Part shown: piece after piece, positions 35,219 through 44,079 of the stretch
Position numbering within the stretch: position 1 is the first letter of the stretch
Layout: each line of letters opens with the position of its first letter
Source: Brevibacillus brevis
GTDB lineage: Bacteria > Bacillota > Bacilli > Brevibacillales > Brevibacillaceae
Direction: 5' to 3'
Length of the DNA stretch: 64,000 bases
NCBI RefSeq assembly: GCF_022026395.1
Contig: NZ_CP041767.1
Location: 6,058,001 to 6,122,000, forward strand
Position numbers and translations under genes: made by a program
The notes under the pieces: generated by a model
What the model saw: the letters and a program-made list of their open reading frames with translations, nothing else
The model's database searches: none
Told to the model about the DNA's origin: nothing

Positions 35219-37042
35219 TCAGTAGACATCTCGCTGATAGCGTTTTTCCTGCTGCATCCGTTTCAAATACGCAACAGCTTCCTCTGAATCAAGTCCGCCC
35301 TCTTGTTGAAGAATGCTGACCAGGGCAGCGTGAACGTCGTGCGCCATCTTTTTCTCGTCTCCGCATACGTAAACGTGCGCCCCATCCCGCAGCCATTGGT
35401 AAAGCTCTTTGCTCTTTTCAAGCATCCGGTGCTGAACATACACTTTTTCGCTCGTATCTCGAGAGAACGCGACATCCATATGCGTCAGTACGCCCTGTTT
35501 GAGCCAACGCTGCCATTCGAGCTGATAAAGAAAATCTGTGGAGAAATGCTGGTCACCAAAGAAAAGCCATGTCTTGCCCGTCGCTCCAAGCTCCTCCCGT
35601 TCCCCCAGAAAAGCGCGGAATGGAGCGACACCCGTTCCGGGACCAATCATGATCAGCGGAATGTCCGGGTTAGCCGGTAGCTTAAAGTTGGGGTTATGCT
35701 GAACAAATACTGGCAGCGTATCACCCGTCTCCAAACGATCCGCGATATAGCTGGAGCAAACGCCGTAGCGATCTCGGCCATTAGCCTGATAGTGAACATT
35801 GCGAATTGTCAGATGAACTTCGTCCGGGTAGGACTTTAAGCTGCTTGAGATCGAATAGAGACGCGGCGGTAGCTTTCTCAGGATGGAGACAAATTCTTTG
35901 GCAGGCACGCCCTTCAAATCGTAGTCCTCCACCAGATCTAGCAAATCGCGATTTCGAACATAATCACGAAGCTTTTGCTCCTGTCCTTCCGCAAGCAGTT
36001 CCTGTAACCCGGTTCCTGATGATAGCTTTCCCGCTTGTTCCAAGAGAGGCTTGGTGAGAACCGTGATTTCAAAATGACTGGACAAGGCCTCTTCCAACGG
36101 GAGCTCTTCCCCGTTTTTGTTTATCGTAACAAGCTCTTCCGGCTTCCAACCCATTGCGTCAATCAGCTCACGGACAAGGCCAGGATGATTTTTAGGATAG
36201 ATCCCCAAACAATCACCCGGTTCATACTCGAGATTGGAACCCTCAAGGGAGATTTCCAAGTGACGGGTTTCCTTATCTGATCCCCGTCCGTTCAGATTCA
36301 AGTTCTCCAAGACCACAGCCTGAAATGGATTGGATCGTGAATATTCGGTCTGTGACCCTGACCCCACTGCACCGCTCACGATTGCGCTTGCAGCAGCAAC
36401 TTGGGTCGCCGTAGTTTCGCTCAGAGAGGCCAGGACCTGATTCATCCATTCAGAGGCTTGTTCATCGTAATCCACATCGCAATCGACCCGTGGAGTTAGA
36501 CGCTTGCCGCCTAGCTCTTCCAACCGCTTGTCGAACTCTTTGCCAGTTTGGCAGAACAATTCATAGGAGGTATCGCCCAATGCCAGCACAGAAAAACGCA
36601 GGCCCTCCAATTTAGGCGCTCTTTTGCTGTGCAGGAACTCATGGAAGGAGATGGCGTTATCGGGTGGTTCACCATCCCCGTGTGTGCTTACCACGACAAG
36701 CAGGTTTTCAACCTTTTTCAACGCATTCGTCTTGAAGTCGCTCATAGAGGAAAGAGTTACGTGGAAGCCGTGCTCCTGAAGCTTTCCAGTCAGCACCTTG
36801 GCCAGCTTTTGGCTGTTCCCGGACTGAGACCCGAAAAGCACTGTCACCTCTTTGGAAATGACTTGCCCATTCGTAGCTGAAGTGGCTGGAAACCCAGCGG
36901 ACATCGGTGCTTCCACTTTGTGAAGAGCTGCAAGATACCCGCTCAGCCAAACCTTTTGCACCTCCGAAAGCGTAGGCAACAACCGATTTAGGAGCTCTAC
37001 TTGTTCCTGACTGAAAGGACTGTCTGTCACCTTAAGTACCAA
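35219..37042 (-). CDS. cysJ: Sulfite reductase flavoprotein (alpha) subunit
   Basis: About 607 residues. The start is taken as TTG at 37042: GAGGTG sits seven bases upstream, and the resulting start (VLKVTDSPFSQEQ) aligns with Bacillus CysJ. A GTG at 37057 is less likely. Domain order is flavodoxin FMN domain (VTVLFGSQSGNSQKLAKVL, STHGDGEPPDNA), connecting/FAD domain (RLYSISSSLKSYPDEVHLT), and NADPH domain (MIGPGTGVAPFRAFLGERE, HVYVCGDEKKMAHDV). It passes electrons from NADPH to CysI. The upstream gap (37058-37185) holds the promoter, but I see no recognisable riboswitch. Confidence 0.94.
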   Translation of the reverse strand: MVLKVTDSPFSQEQVELLNRLLPTLSEVQKVWLSGYLAALHKVEAPMSAGFPATSATNGQVISKEVTVLFGSQSGNSQKLAKVLTGKLQEHGFHVTLSSMSDFKTNALKKVENLLVVVSTHGDGEPPDNAISFHEFLHSKRAPKLEGLRFSVLALGDTSYELFCQTGKEFDKRLEELGGKRLTPRVDCDVDYDEQASEWMNQVLASLSETTATQVAAASAIVSGAVGSGSQTEYSRSNPFQAVVLENLNLNGRGSDKETRHLEISLEGSNLEYEPGDCLGIYPKNHPGLVRELIDAMGWKPEELVTINKNGEELPLEEALSSHFEITVLTKPLLEQAGKLSSGTGLQELLAEGQEQKLRDYVRNRDLLDLVEDYDLKGVPAKEFVSILRKLPPRLYSISSSLKSYPDEVHLTIRNVHYQANGRDRYGVCSSYIADRLETGDTLPVFVQHNPNFKLPANPDIPLIMIGPGTGVAPFRAFLGEREELGATGKTWLFFGDQHFSTDFLYQLEWQRWLKQGVLTHMDVAFSRDTSEKVYVQHRMLEKSKELYQWLRDGAHVYVCGDEKKMAHDVHAALVSILQQEGGLDSEEAVAYLKRMQQEKRYQRDVY

Positions 37043-37185
37043 CGATATGCACCTCACACGAGAAAAAATTAATTCCGAGTAATCTTATATGATTATTTAC
37101 TTTAAGCTACCACAGCGAGTAGAATCCGAGCAATTGGAATTCGTTATTGTCATCATAAGTTTTACTAATCGTTGGAAAACAGCAT

Positions 37186-37263
37186 AAAAAGGCCCGGTCC
37201 ACAGAGTAGGAACCGGGGTGGTACCATAGAAAAAGCTACGGTTATCTGAAAGACACCGTAGCT
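37186..37263 (-). terminator. Two tandem terminators after methyltransferase gene
   Basis: On the minus strand, AGCTACGG pairs with CCGTAGCT followed by TTTTC (37263-37229). Further on, CCCGGTTCC pairs with GGACCGGG followed by CCTTTTTATG (37217-37186). Confidence 0.75.
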
Positions 37264-37316
37264 AATCAAATAGAGTTACATGCAGTTTTCTATCCCTACC
37301 AAAATAAGTCTCGACT

Positions 37317-38120
37317 CTATGTAGTGGCGATCAGGAATTCTTCTCCGTTTGGCAGTGAAAGACCATCGGTGCGGCCAGTAAAGTAACGCTGGTTAAGTTC
37401 TGCGGAGGAAACATGCCGGACTTCTCGAAAACCTGCTTCGCGGGCCAGCGCCAGCATCTCCGGCGGTGTGAAAAAGCTAATGAAAGGCGTGCCGCTTGAC
37501 CGCGCTCCCTTTTCTGCCTCTTCAACTTCGGGCCGCTCCTTAGTTTCTGTAAAGTTGAAGGGGAGCAAAAACGTCATAGCCAGCGTGGAGCCCGGAGCAA
37601 GCGTCGCTACTTGACGCAGCGTAGCCACAATCGCATCCTGGGTAAGGTACTGAGTGACACCAGTGGATGCTACCACAGCTGGTCGGCTAGCATCAAAGCC
37701 GGAGTTCTTGAGTTGCTCCCACCAGGACCAGCCTGCCTCAAAGTCAACAGGCACAAATCGTAACCACTCGGGGATGCCAAAGCCCAGCTCGCTCAAGCGT
37801 TGCTTCTTCCAACCCTGCGTGTCTGGCTGATCGACCTCGAAGATCCGCATCTGAGAGGCGATTTTCGGTCGGCGCTGAGCAAAGGTGTCGAGGCCAGCGC
37901 CGAGGATGACGTACTGGGTGACGCCTTGCCCGAGCTGTTCGGTGACCAAATCCTCAATAAAACGAGCACGGGCCACAATAGATGCTCGAAATCCGCTAGT
38001 GCTCCCCTTATAATCAAGGGGAATTTGCCATGTCCCAGATCGCGGCAACGAGTACGTAAAAGAAGCCGGATACCCATGAATGATCCTGTTGAGGTTTGCA
38101 AAAACTGAGTCACATCCCAT
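37317..38120 (-). CDS. Class I SAM-dependent methyltransferase, TIGR00027/LCMT-like
   Basis: 267 residues. From about residue 40 the protein matches the leucine-carboxyl-methyltransferase-like family: FRASIVARARFIEDLVTEQL, the SAM-binding YVILGAGLDTFAQR, FEVDQPDTQGWKKQRL, and the late motif STGVTQYLTQDAI. The first ~35 residues do not resemble the usual start of the family and may result from a replaced 5' end. Base composition is visibly richer in G+C than in the neighbours, which hints at transfer. The methyl acceptor is unknown. Confidence 0.82.
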   Translation of the reverse strand: MGCDSVFANLNRIIHGYPASFTYSLPRSGTWQIPLDYKGSTSGFRASIVARARFIEDLVTEQLGQGVTQYVILGAGLDTFAQRRPKIASQMRIFEVDQPDTQGWKKQRLSELGFGIPEWLRFVPVDFEAGWSWWEQLKNSGFDASRPAVVASTGVTQYLTQDAIVATLRQVATLAPGSTLAMTFLLPFNFTETKERPEVEEAEKGARSSGTPFISFFTPPEMLALAREAGFREVRHVSSAELNQRYFTGRTDGLSLPNGEEFLIATT

Positions 38121-38172
38121 TGTGCTACAAAGCGATCCCCATTAGTATATTATGGAAGGGGGTAGAATTCCG

Positions 38173-38547
38173 TTGAAAACAGCGAGTGAGATACTTTCGA
38201 TCATCAGTCATGACCGTTTTTTAGAGAATGTCTTCCATAAAGATGTTGATTGGGACGCTGAATTAGACGCTAGGGATGCTGTTGAATTTGATACGGCATG
38301 GAGTTCTGGTTACAAAAAAGTTGATGAAATTGACCCCTCTGAAAATACTGTGATCAGAGAAATTAGGGAATTTGTATTCAAGCAAACTTTTCGGATAACC
38401 CAGAATTCAGAGCTGGCAGGGTATGCGTCAGATGACTTTGGTCTTATTTCCAAGGCGTTTGAAAACAAGATCAATATTGAATTTATCAATAACCTATGGG
38501 ATTCCTACCTGCAAGGGAATTTCCCGAATTGCAGTATATGTGAATGA
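38173..38547 (+). CDS. Hypothetical protein
   Basis: 124 residues from a TTG at 38173 with GAAGGGGG ten bases upstream; an in-frame ATG at 38152 lacks a ribosome site. It is acidic and helical (AVEFDTAWSSGYKKVDEIDP, then IREIREFVFKQTFRITQNSE), ends NCSICE, and has no signal or membrane segment. I recognise no family. It diverges from the methyltransferase gene across about 50 bases and is followed by a strong terminator. Confidence 0.65.
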   Translation: MKTASEILSIISHDRFLENVFHKDVDWDAELDARDAVEFDTAWSSGYKKVDEIDPSENTVIREIREFVFKQTFRITQNSELAGYASDDFGLISKAFENKINIEFINNLWDSYLQGNFPNCSICE

Positions 38548-38582
38548 ATCTTCATACATAGCGATTATGAGAGTAGTCAAAA

Positions 38583-38620
38583 AAGACCGGAGAAGCATAT
38601 AAAATATGCACTCCGGTCTT
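38583..38620. terminator. Bidirectional terminator
   Basis: AAGACCGGAG pairs with CTCCGGTCTT; inside it GCATAT pairs with ATATGC. It lies between the converging 38547 stop and the SLH relic. Confidence 0.8.
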
Positions 38621-38645
38621 CTTGGATTAGGAAAGAGAGTTCTTT

Positions 38646-39096
38646 TTACTTTTTGGTTGCTGCTTCAATATCTTTGTACGCCCAATGAGTTGGAGGTACA
38701 TCCGGCCAGCTTTGTCCTATTACTGAACTTAATTGCGAATGGTTCAGCAAACGATTGATGATGGTGACCGTTTCTGCTCGAGTCAATGTCTTTTGGGGTT
38801 GGAATGTACCATCAGGATAGCCGGCCAAGTAGCCTTCTTTACTTACTGCCGCAATAATCTGAGTTGCCCAGTGATCTGCTGGCACATCGTAGAAGTTGTT
38901 CGGCATGCCGTCTCCATTTAATCCCAGATATTTGTATACGATGGTCGCCATTTCCTTGCGTGATTCCGCCTCCCGGATTGAACGTGCCATTCGAAAAATC
39001 GTTCATCAGCCCTGCTTCATTCGCTCTTCTAATCGCATCTGCCGCCCAAGGATTGTTTTTAAGAGGTGTCCTGAATATCTTGTCGAAAACTATTCT
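38646..39096 (-). pseudogene. S-layer-homology (SLH) protein relic with frameshift
   Basis: Reading leftward, one frame from 39096 gives NNPWAADAIRRANEAGLMND then FSNGTFNPGGGIT, and the next frame continues RKEMATIVYKYLG, DVPADHWATQIIAAVSKEGY, LAGYPDGTFQPQKTLTRAE and WPDVPPTHWAYKDI. Joined, these are about two and a half SLH repeats, the cell-wall-binding module of S-layer and surface proteins. A single-base loss near 38964 separates the frames, and there is no start or signal peptide. The relic is the C-terminal end of a former surface protein. The 114-residue open frame from 38990 is therefore not a genuine gene. Confidence 0.8.
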
Positions 39097-39257
39097 TTAT
39101 GAGAATAATGAAACTGTCCCAAACATAGACAAGTATTGTTTATTGCCAACCTGTTCTTCAACTTGCTAATAACCGAACCTAGAGGGGGGCATGACTTACA
39201 TCCATAATTGGGGGATTAAGAGGTTGCTACTATTACGAATTGAGGGTACGGAATGAA

Positions 39258-42200
39258 ATGAAAACAGTCGCCTGGAAATGGACGAAAATGATCGTTGTTG
39301 CTCTACTAATGGTGACAGCCATTCGCTTACTCTGGATGAGTTTTCTCACCACCTTTGACTACGCTGAAAAACCAGTCGCTGTACAAGGGGTGCTTGATTT
39401 ACGCGGGTGGGAATTCTCGGGATACCAAACATTACGGTTGGATGGGGAGTGGGAGTTCTACCCTTCTCAGTTCATAGAGGGAAACGTTCTTAAGAAACCT
39501 GAGGAAAAGACATACCTCCAAGTGCCCAATCGATGGGATGAAGCATTTGTTGAGGAGGAAGGTATACCGGACTCGTTCCGCTTCGGCACGTATCGACTAC
39601 GCATCTTGCTTGATCCGGAACAGGAACAGACACTTGGGATCAGGATCAATGAGCTTCGAACTGCCTCGGCCATCTATGCCAATGGGAAGTTAGTATCCCA
39701 GGTGGGACACCCGGCAACCAGCTTCATAGAGCACCAAGCACGCAATATCCCCTATACTGTCAAACTGACACCAGAACAAGGCCAAATAGAGTTGGTTATC
39801 CATGCTTCCAATGATGCCGGAGCAGGAGGAATCACAAAACCCATTCGCTTCGGTACGATAGATGCAGTACAGATGCGGACGATCCTCTCCATCAGTTTGC
39901 AATTATTATTACTCGTCGTGTTTCTGATCCATAGTTTATATGCCTTGCTCCTGTACTTCTTGGGTGCCAGAAATAAAGGCTTGGTATATTTCTCTTTGGT
40001 CATGATTTGTGGAGTATTGACTGTGGTGACAGCCGATGACAAGTTGTTATTTGTCTGGTTGCAACTCGATTATGATTGGACAGTTAAGTTGACGTATCTC
40101 GTCTATGTTGGTGCAGTCGCCTTCATACCTGCCTTGTTTCATCATCTACTTCCTGCCTATCTGAACAGAAGGATTTTACAAGGTTTCGGTGGCTTGTGCA
40201 GCTTATACGCCATGTTCATCCTCTTCGTACCTGCTGGAACTATCTTAGCGGTGAGAATGCTCTCTATCGTGATGCTCCTATCCGTCCTTATTTCTGCCTA
40301 CATACTCTGGAAAGCCATTCGGGACAAGGAAGACATTATATTTCTCCTGCTAGCTTGCTTGTTTGTAGGGGTGAATGTGATCTGGACGATTGCTTATGGC
40401 ATATTAGGCTTAGAATTTATTCACTACCCCTTCAACCTGATCTTTGCCGTACTTGCTTTTGCGGCATATTGGTTTAGACGATTTTTCCGGGCAACGACTG
40501 AGACGAAACATCTTGCTGAGAAATTACAGCAAGAGGATAAGCGCAAGGACGAATTTTTGGTGAATACTTCTCATGAACTGAGAAACCCATTACACGGCAT
40601 CATCAATATCACACAAGCGATTATCGAGGATAAAAACAATCCCCTTCATGAAGAACACAAAAAGCGTCTGGATATTCTCCTGCATGTCAGTAGACGTCTG
40701 ACGCTCATGCTAGATGATCTGCTGGATGTAACCCGATTAAAAGAGAACACCATTCGCCTGCATGAGAAAAAATTAAACCTGCAGTCTATCTTCGCTGGTG
40801 TTTTCGATATGGCGAAACTGATGCTGGACGGAAAGCCGATTGCTTTAAAAGTGGAAATAGACGATTCGTTTCCTTCTGTTCGGGGAGATGAAAACCGGCT
40901 GATTCAAATTCTTTTCAATTTGGTGCATAACGCCATTAAATTTACAGATGAAGGAACCATCACAATTCGCGCGACAACGTCTAACGGATTTGCGCATATC
41001 CAAGTAGAGGATACTGGGGTTGGTATCGAGGAAAAAGCTTTGCAAACCATTTTTCAACCTTATGAACAAGCGGAACTGAATTCAATCAGAGCAAGTGGCG
41101 GATTCGGGCTTGGCTTACATATTTCCAAACAGTTGGTCGAGCTGCACGGCGGTACGCTATCGGTTCAGTCCACCCTGGGAAAAGGCTCTGCCTTTACCTT
41201 TACACTCCCACTAGCTACAGATTCCGTTCCAATAGAAGAAAACAGCGCTCAGACATGGATGCAGACTTCCCTAGAAATGGTCGCTGCAACGACGGATCGA
41301 ATCACGACACCGATAGAAACGGTTTCTTCTATGAATAGAAAAGCAAAAATTATCGTTGTGGATGACGACAGTATTAACCTGAACATCCTCCGCAAAATGC
41401 TTGAATCAGATCAATATGAAGTAAGTACGGCAACCAGCGCTCAGCAAGCCCTGTCCATACTGGAACGCAAACCGGTGGATCTGGTCATCTCAGACGTCAT
41501 GATGCCTCACGTATCCGGCTATGAACTAACACGCATCATCCGGGAACGATTCTCTGTTTTAGAACTGCCTGTCCTGCTCTTGACCGCGCGCAATCGCTCC
41601 GAGGATATTGTAGCCGGCTTTCAAGCAGGGGCGAACGACTATGTTAAGAAACCCGTCGATGCTTGGGAATTAAAGGCGAGAGTAAAAGCCTTAACAGAGT
41701 TTAAAATATCCTTCGATGAACGTTTGCGTATGGAAGGAGCATGGTTACAATCACAAATCGAACCTCATTTTTTATTTAACGCATTGAATTCAATTGCCGC
41801 CTTGGGACTCCAGGACTTCACGAAAATGCAGGCACTGCTTGATGAGTTTAGCAACTATTTGCGTTTGAGCTTCGACTTTCATAATTCTGAACCCATTATT
41901 TCGCTTCACGATGAACTTGATCTCGTTCGATCTTATTTGTATATCGAGAAGCAACGATTTGGCGATCGATTGCAAGTGGAATGGGATCTGGACCCTGATC
42001 TTGATTTTGGCTTACCGCCCTTATCCATACAACCACTAGTCGAAAATGCAATCAAACACGGCTTAATGCAACGCACAAGTGGAGGAACACTCTGGATTCA
42101 CATCAAAGACAAAGAGGAGTATTTCGAAGTTTCAATCCAAGACGATGGGGAAGGGATAACAGAGGAAGATCTGAATCAACTTTTCAGCCAAACAAGGCAT

Positions 42201-42329
42201 GGCAAAAAAAGAGCAAGCGTAGGTCTGCGAAATATTGAACGGCGTCTAAAACAACTATATAACCAGGGATTAATGATTGATAGCTCACCTGAACAAGGTA
42301 CGAACGTCACTTTTAGAATCCCGAAATAA
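39258..42329 (+). CDS. Membrane hybrid sensor with two histidine-kinase modules and an internal receiver
   Basis: 1,023 residues from ATG at 39258 (TTG at 39240 is possible). Order: one membrane helix (~10-28); an extracellular beta-rich domain to ~195 resembling 7TMR-DISM sensor regions; about seven membrane helices (~200-405). Then come a HisKA kinase with His in TSHELRNPLHGIIN (~438), a GHKL ATPase (DTGVGIEEKALQTIF, GFGLGLHISKQL), and a receiver with acceptor Asp in VISDVMMPHVSGYE (~744). A second, LytS-type kinase module follows, with His in QIEPHFLFNALNSIA (~836) and ATPase PLVENAIKHGL. It converges on the response-regulator gene at 42347, its probable partner. The ligand is unknown. Confidence 0.88.
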   Translation: MKTVAWKWTKMIVVALLMVTAIRLLWMSFLTTFDYAEKPVAVQGVLDLRGWEFSGYQTLRLDGEWEFYPSQFIEGNVLKKPEEKTYLQVPNRWDEAFVEEEGIPDSFRFGTYRLRILLDPEQEQTLGIRINELRTASAIYANGKLVSQVGHPATSFIEHQARNIPYTVKLTPEQGQIELVIHASNDAGAGGITKPIRFGTIDAVQMRTILSISLQLLLLVVFLIHSLYALLLYFLGARNKGLVYFSLVMICGVLTVVTADDKLLFVWLQLDYDWTVKLTYLVYVGAVAFIPALFHHLLPAYLNRRILQGFGGLCSLYAMFILFVPAGTILAVRMLSIVMLLSVLISAYILWKAIRDKEDIIFLLLACLFVGVNVIWTIAYGILGLEFIHYPFNLIFAVLAFAAYWFRRFFRATTETKHLAEKLQQEDKRKDEFLVNTSHELRNPLHGIINITQAIIEDKNNPLHEEHKKRLDILLHVSRRLTLMLDDLLDVTRLKENTIRLHEKKLNLQSIFAGVFDMAKLMLDGKPIALKVEIDDSFPSVRGDENRLIQILFNLVHNAIKFTDEGTITIRATTSNGFAHIQVEDTGVGIEEKALQTIFQPYEQAELNSIRASGGFGLGLHISKQLVELHGGTLSVQSTLGKGSAFTFTLPLATDSVPIEENSAQTWMQTSLEMVAATTDRITTPIETVSSMNRKAKIIVVDDDSINLNILRKMLESDQYEVSTATSAQQALSILERKPVDLVISDVMMPHVSGYELTRIIRERFSVLELPVLLLTARNRSEDIVAGFQAGANDYVKKPVDAWELKARVKALTEFKISFDERLRMEGAWLQSQIEPHFLFNALNSIAALGLQDFTKMQALLDEFSNYLRLSFDFHNSEPIISLHDELDLVRSYLYIEKQRFGDRLQVEWDLDPDLDFGLPPLSIQPLVENAIKHGLMQRTSGGTLWIHIKDKEEYFEVSIQDDGEGITEEDLNQLFSQTRHGKKRASVGLRNIERRLKQLYNQGLMIDSSPEQGTNVTFRIPK

Positions 42330-42355
42330 GGAATAAGCCACTTGGTTTATTCCTT
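42328..42355. terminator. Shared bidirectional terminator overlapping both stop codons
   Basis: AAGGAATAA pairs with TTATTCCTT, followed by ATTTTT. The hairpin includes the kinase stop (42327-42329) and the regulator stop (42347-42349). Confidence 0.75.
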
Positions 42356-43480
42356 ATTTTTCTGCTTCCAAAGTTCATACCATTCTGTAATAGCCGGATT
42401 AGGCTGTTCTTGCAATTCGTTCCATAACACACTCGTTAGTTGATCATATTGCTTGTGAACGGAAGAGTGCCTTCCCATGTCAGCAAATATTTTCATAAGG
42501 AAAAAATAAGCTTCTTCCTCGAGCGGATAACGCTGACAAATGTCCAAACATAGCGTGATGGCTTTGTCCCATTCATTATTGACGTAATACCAATCCACCA
42601 TTTTCACGGCGGTTTGCACCCATTGCAGTTGTAATCTTTGACGCTCGCTTTCTGCCCATATGTAATGATGCTCTTGCAAATAATCTCCTTTACACAGAGC
42701 TATGGCTTGTTCATATTCGCCAATCGTCTCCGCAGATAAGGATAAGTCAGAACGAAAAAAACGCTCAAACTGATCCACATCCAAGATGGTTTGTTCTAGT
42801 CTTACCTTATACCCTTCTGATGTATTGCTGATTTGAAAGTATTTACTAATTGGCGCCAACGTTTTGCGAATATGATAGATAGCCGTATACAATTGATGAT
42901 AGGCTTTTTCCGGTTCAAGCTCTGGCCAAAGCAACTCAATGATCGCCGTTTTATTAACCGCTGTTCCCCTGTGTTGAACCAAATATAAAAACAACTGCTG
43001 CACCTTGGCAGTTCGCCAACGAAGTGGGATTTCCTGGCCTCCATCTACAATCGTTACTTGTTGAAACAGAGTCATTTGTAAATTCTCCGATTTCTGAAGG
43101 GAGAAGGTCGCCTGTTCCTCCATCATCGATTGAATTCGTTTCATTGTATTTTGCAGACGTTGCTTGCCTACTGGCTTTAAGACATAGTCAAGGGCGTTCA
43201 GCTCAAATGCTTTAATCGCATATCGCTCATATGCGGAGACGAAGACAATTTGTAATTGAGGTTTCACTTCCAAAAGCTGTTCGGCCAACTCGATACCGTT
43301 TAGCTTTGGTATTTGAATATCCAAAAAGACAATATCAATCTCATTTTTTTCAATCTCACGTTTACCAATCATCGGATCTGTAAACTTGCCAACAATTTCA
43401 AAATCGCCGATATTTAATAACTGATGCTCTAAATAATTTAGTGCCAACTCTTCATCGTCGATTAAGATCGCTTTCATCAT
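42347..43480 (-). CDS. Response regulator with receiver, winged-helix and BTAD domains
   Basis: 377 residues from ATG at 43480 (GGGGAA upstream; a second ATG follows at 43477). Residues 1-120 are a receiver: AILIDDEELALNYLEHQL, the acceptor Asp in IVFLDIQIPKLNGIE, and the Lys in VLKPVGKQRL. Residues ~150-230 form an OmpR-like winged helix (IPLRWRTAKVQQLFLYLVQH, TAIYHIRKTLAPI). The rest is a bacterial transcriptional activator (BTAD/SARP-type) TPR domain. This layout matches regulators paired with 7TMR-DISM-type sensors in Bacillales. It faces that kinase gene tail to tail. Confidence 0.85.
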   Translation of the reverse strand: MMKAILIDDEELALNYLEHQLLNIGDFEIVGKFTDPMIGKREIEKNEIDIVFLDIQIPKLNGIELAEQLLEVKPQLQIVFVSAYERYAIKAFELNALDYVLKPVGKQRLQNTMKRIQSMMEEQATFSLQKSENLQMTLFQQVTIVDGGQEIPLRWRTAKVQQLFLYLVQHRGTAVNKTAIIELLWPELEPEKAYHQLYTAIYHIRKTLAPISKYFQISNTSEGYKVRLEQTILDVDQFERFFRSDLSLSAETIGEYEQAIALCKGDYLQEHHYIWAESERQRLQLQWVQTAVKMVDWYYVNNEWDKAITLCLDICQRYPLEEEAYFFLMKIFADMGRHSSVHKQYDQLTSVLWNELQEQPNPAITEWYELWKQKNKE

Positions 43481-43558
43481 GTTCCCCACTTTAATATTCT
43501 ACCTATTTTCTAAACTATTCCCTCCCTGAACTTTTACTCAAACATTCCCGCTCTTCGG

Positions 43559-43954
43559 TTACTGCTCAACTTGCCTTTCACTCTCTTCCTCTTGTATCGC
43601 TGGATTTTCATTAAGCCGGACTTTATAGGACTCGCCCCATACTTTCATTGACATAATGACTGGTTCCAGAGTCCTTCCGAAATCAGTAAGGGAGTATTCC
43701 ACTCTTGGAGGAACCTCTTTATATATTTCGCGATGGATAATGCCATCCCGTTCAAGCTCTCTTAACTGCAATGTGAGCATAAACTGCGTGATTCCCGGAT
43801 TGAGGCGCCTGAATTCATTGAATCTTTTCGTTCCGTTCAGGAGCTGATAGAGAATGATCCCCTTCCACTTCCCACCAATAACATCCAGCGTTGTTTCAAC
43901 CGGACATGCTTGCATATCTGGACTTGCTCCATATTTCTTTCTTCGGTCTCCCAT
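43559..43954 (-). CDS. HxlR-family transcriptional regulator
   Basis: About 131 residues from ATG at 43954 with GGGGGAT upstream. It has the single conserved N-terminal Cys (DMQACPVETTLDVIGGKWKG), then the winged helix (FNEFRRLNPGITQFMLTLQL, RELERDGIIHREIYKEVPP, VEYSLTDFGRTL). HxlR/YodB-type proteins sense quinones, aldehydes or oxidants through that Cys. The gene diverges from a quinone-oxidoreductase-like gene with a palindromic site between them, the usual arrangement for regulator and target. Confidence 0.88.
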   Translation of the reverse strand: MGDRRKKYGASPDMQACPVETTLDVIGGKWKGIILYQLLNGTKRFNEFRRLNPGITQFMLTLQLRELERDGIIHREIYKEVPPRVEYSLTDFGRTLEPVIMSMKVWGESYKVRLNENPAIQEEESERQVEQ

Positions 43955-44009
43955 CAGCTTATCCCCCAATGGTTTGATTTTTAATACTATACCATAAAAA
44001 TATGCGTAC

Positions 44010-44022
44010 TTACTTAAAGTAA
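44010..44022. promoter_or_regulatory. Putative HxlR operator
   Basis: TTACTTAAAGTAA is a perfect 6-1-6 palindrome with TACT/AGTA cores like YodB-type sites. It lies between the divergent hxlR-type and oxidoreductase genes. Confidence 0.6.
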
Positions 44023-44079
44023 TTGAATCGATTTACAATGCTACTATACAACATTTCCTATTTGAGAGGATGAATACAC

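Noticed and set aside
37146..37162. ATCATAAGT on the plus strand upstream of cysJ matches part of the attachment core.
   Set aside because: Only nine bases match, in the opposite orientation and without the preceding Gly-Glu-Pro codons. Such a match is expected by chance in a window of this size.
37058..37185. Possible SAM or other sulfur-linked riboswitch ahead of cysJ.
   Set aside because: I see only CTCGGA-like repeats and an AT-rich promoter region, none of the conserved S-box helices.
37209..37230. GGGTGGTACC on the plus strand looks like the T-box antiterminator core.
   Set aside because: No specifier stem or downstream aminoacyl-tRNA or amino-acid gene is present on that strand. The bases are explained as parts of two minus-strand terminators after the methyltransferase gene.
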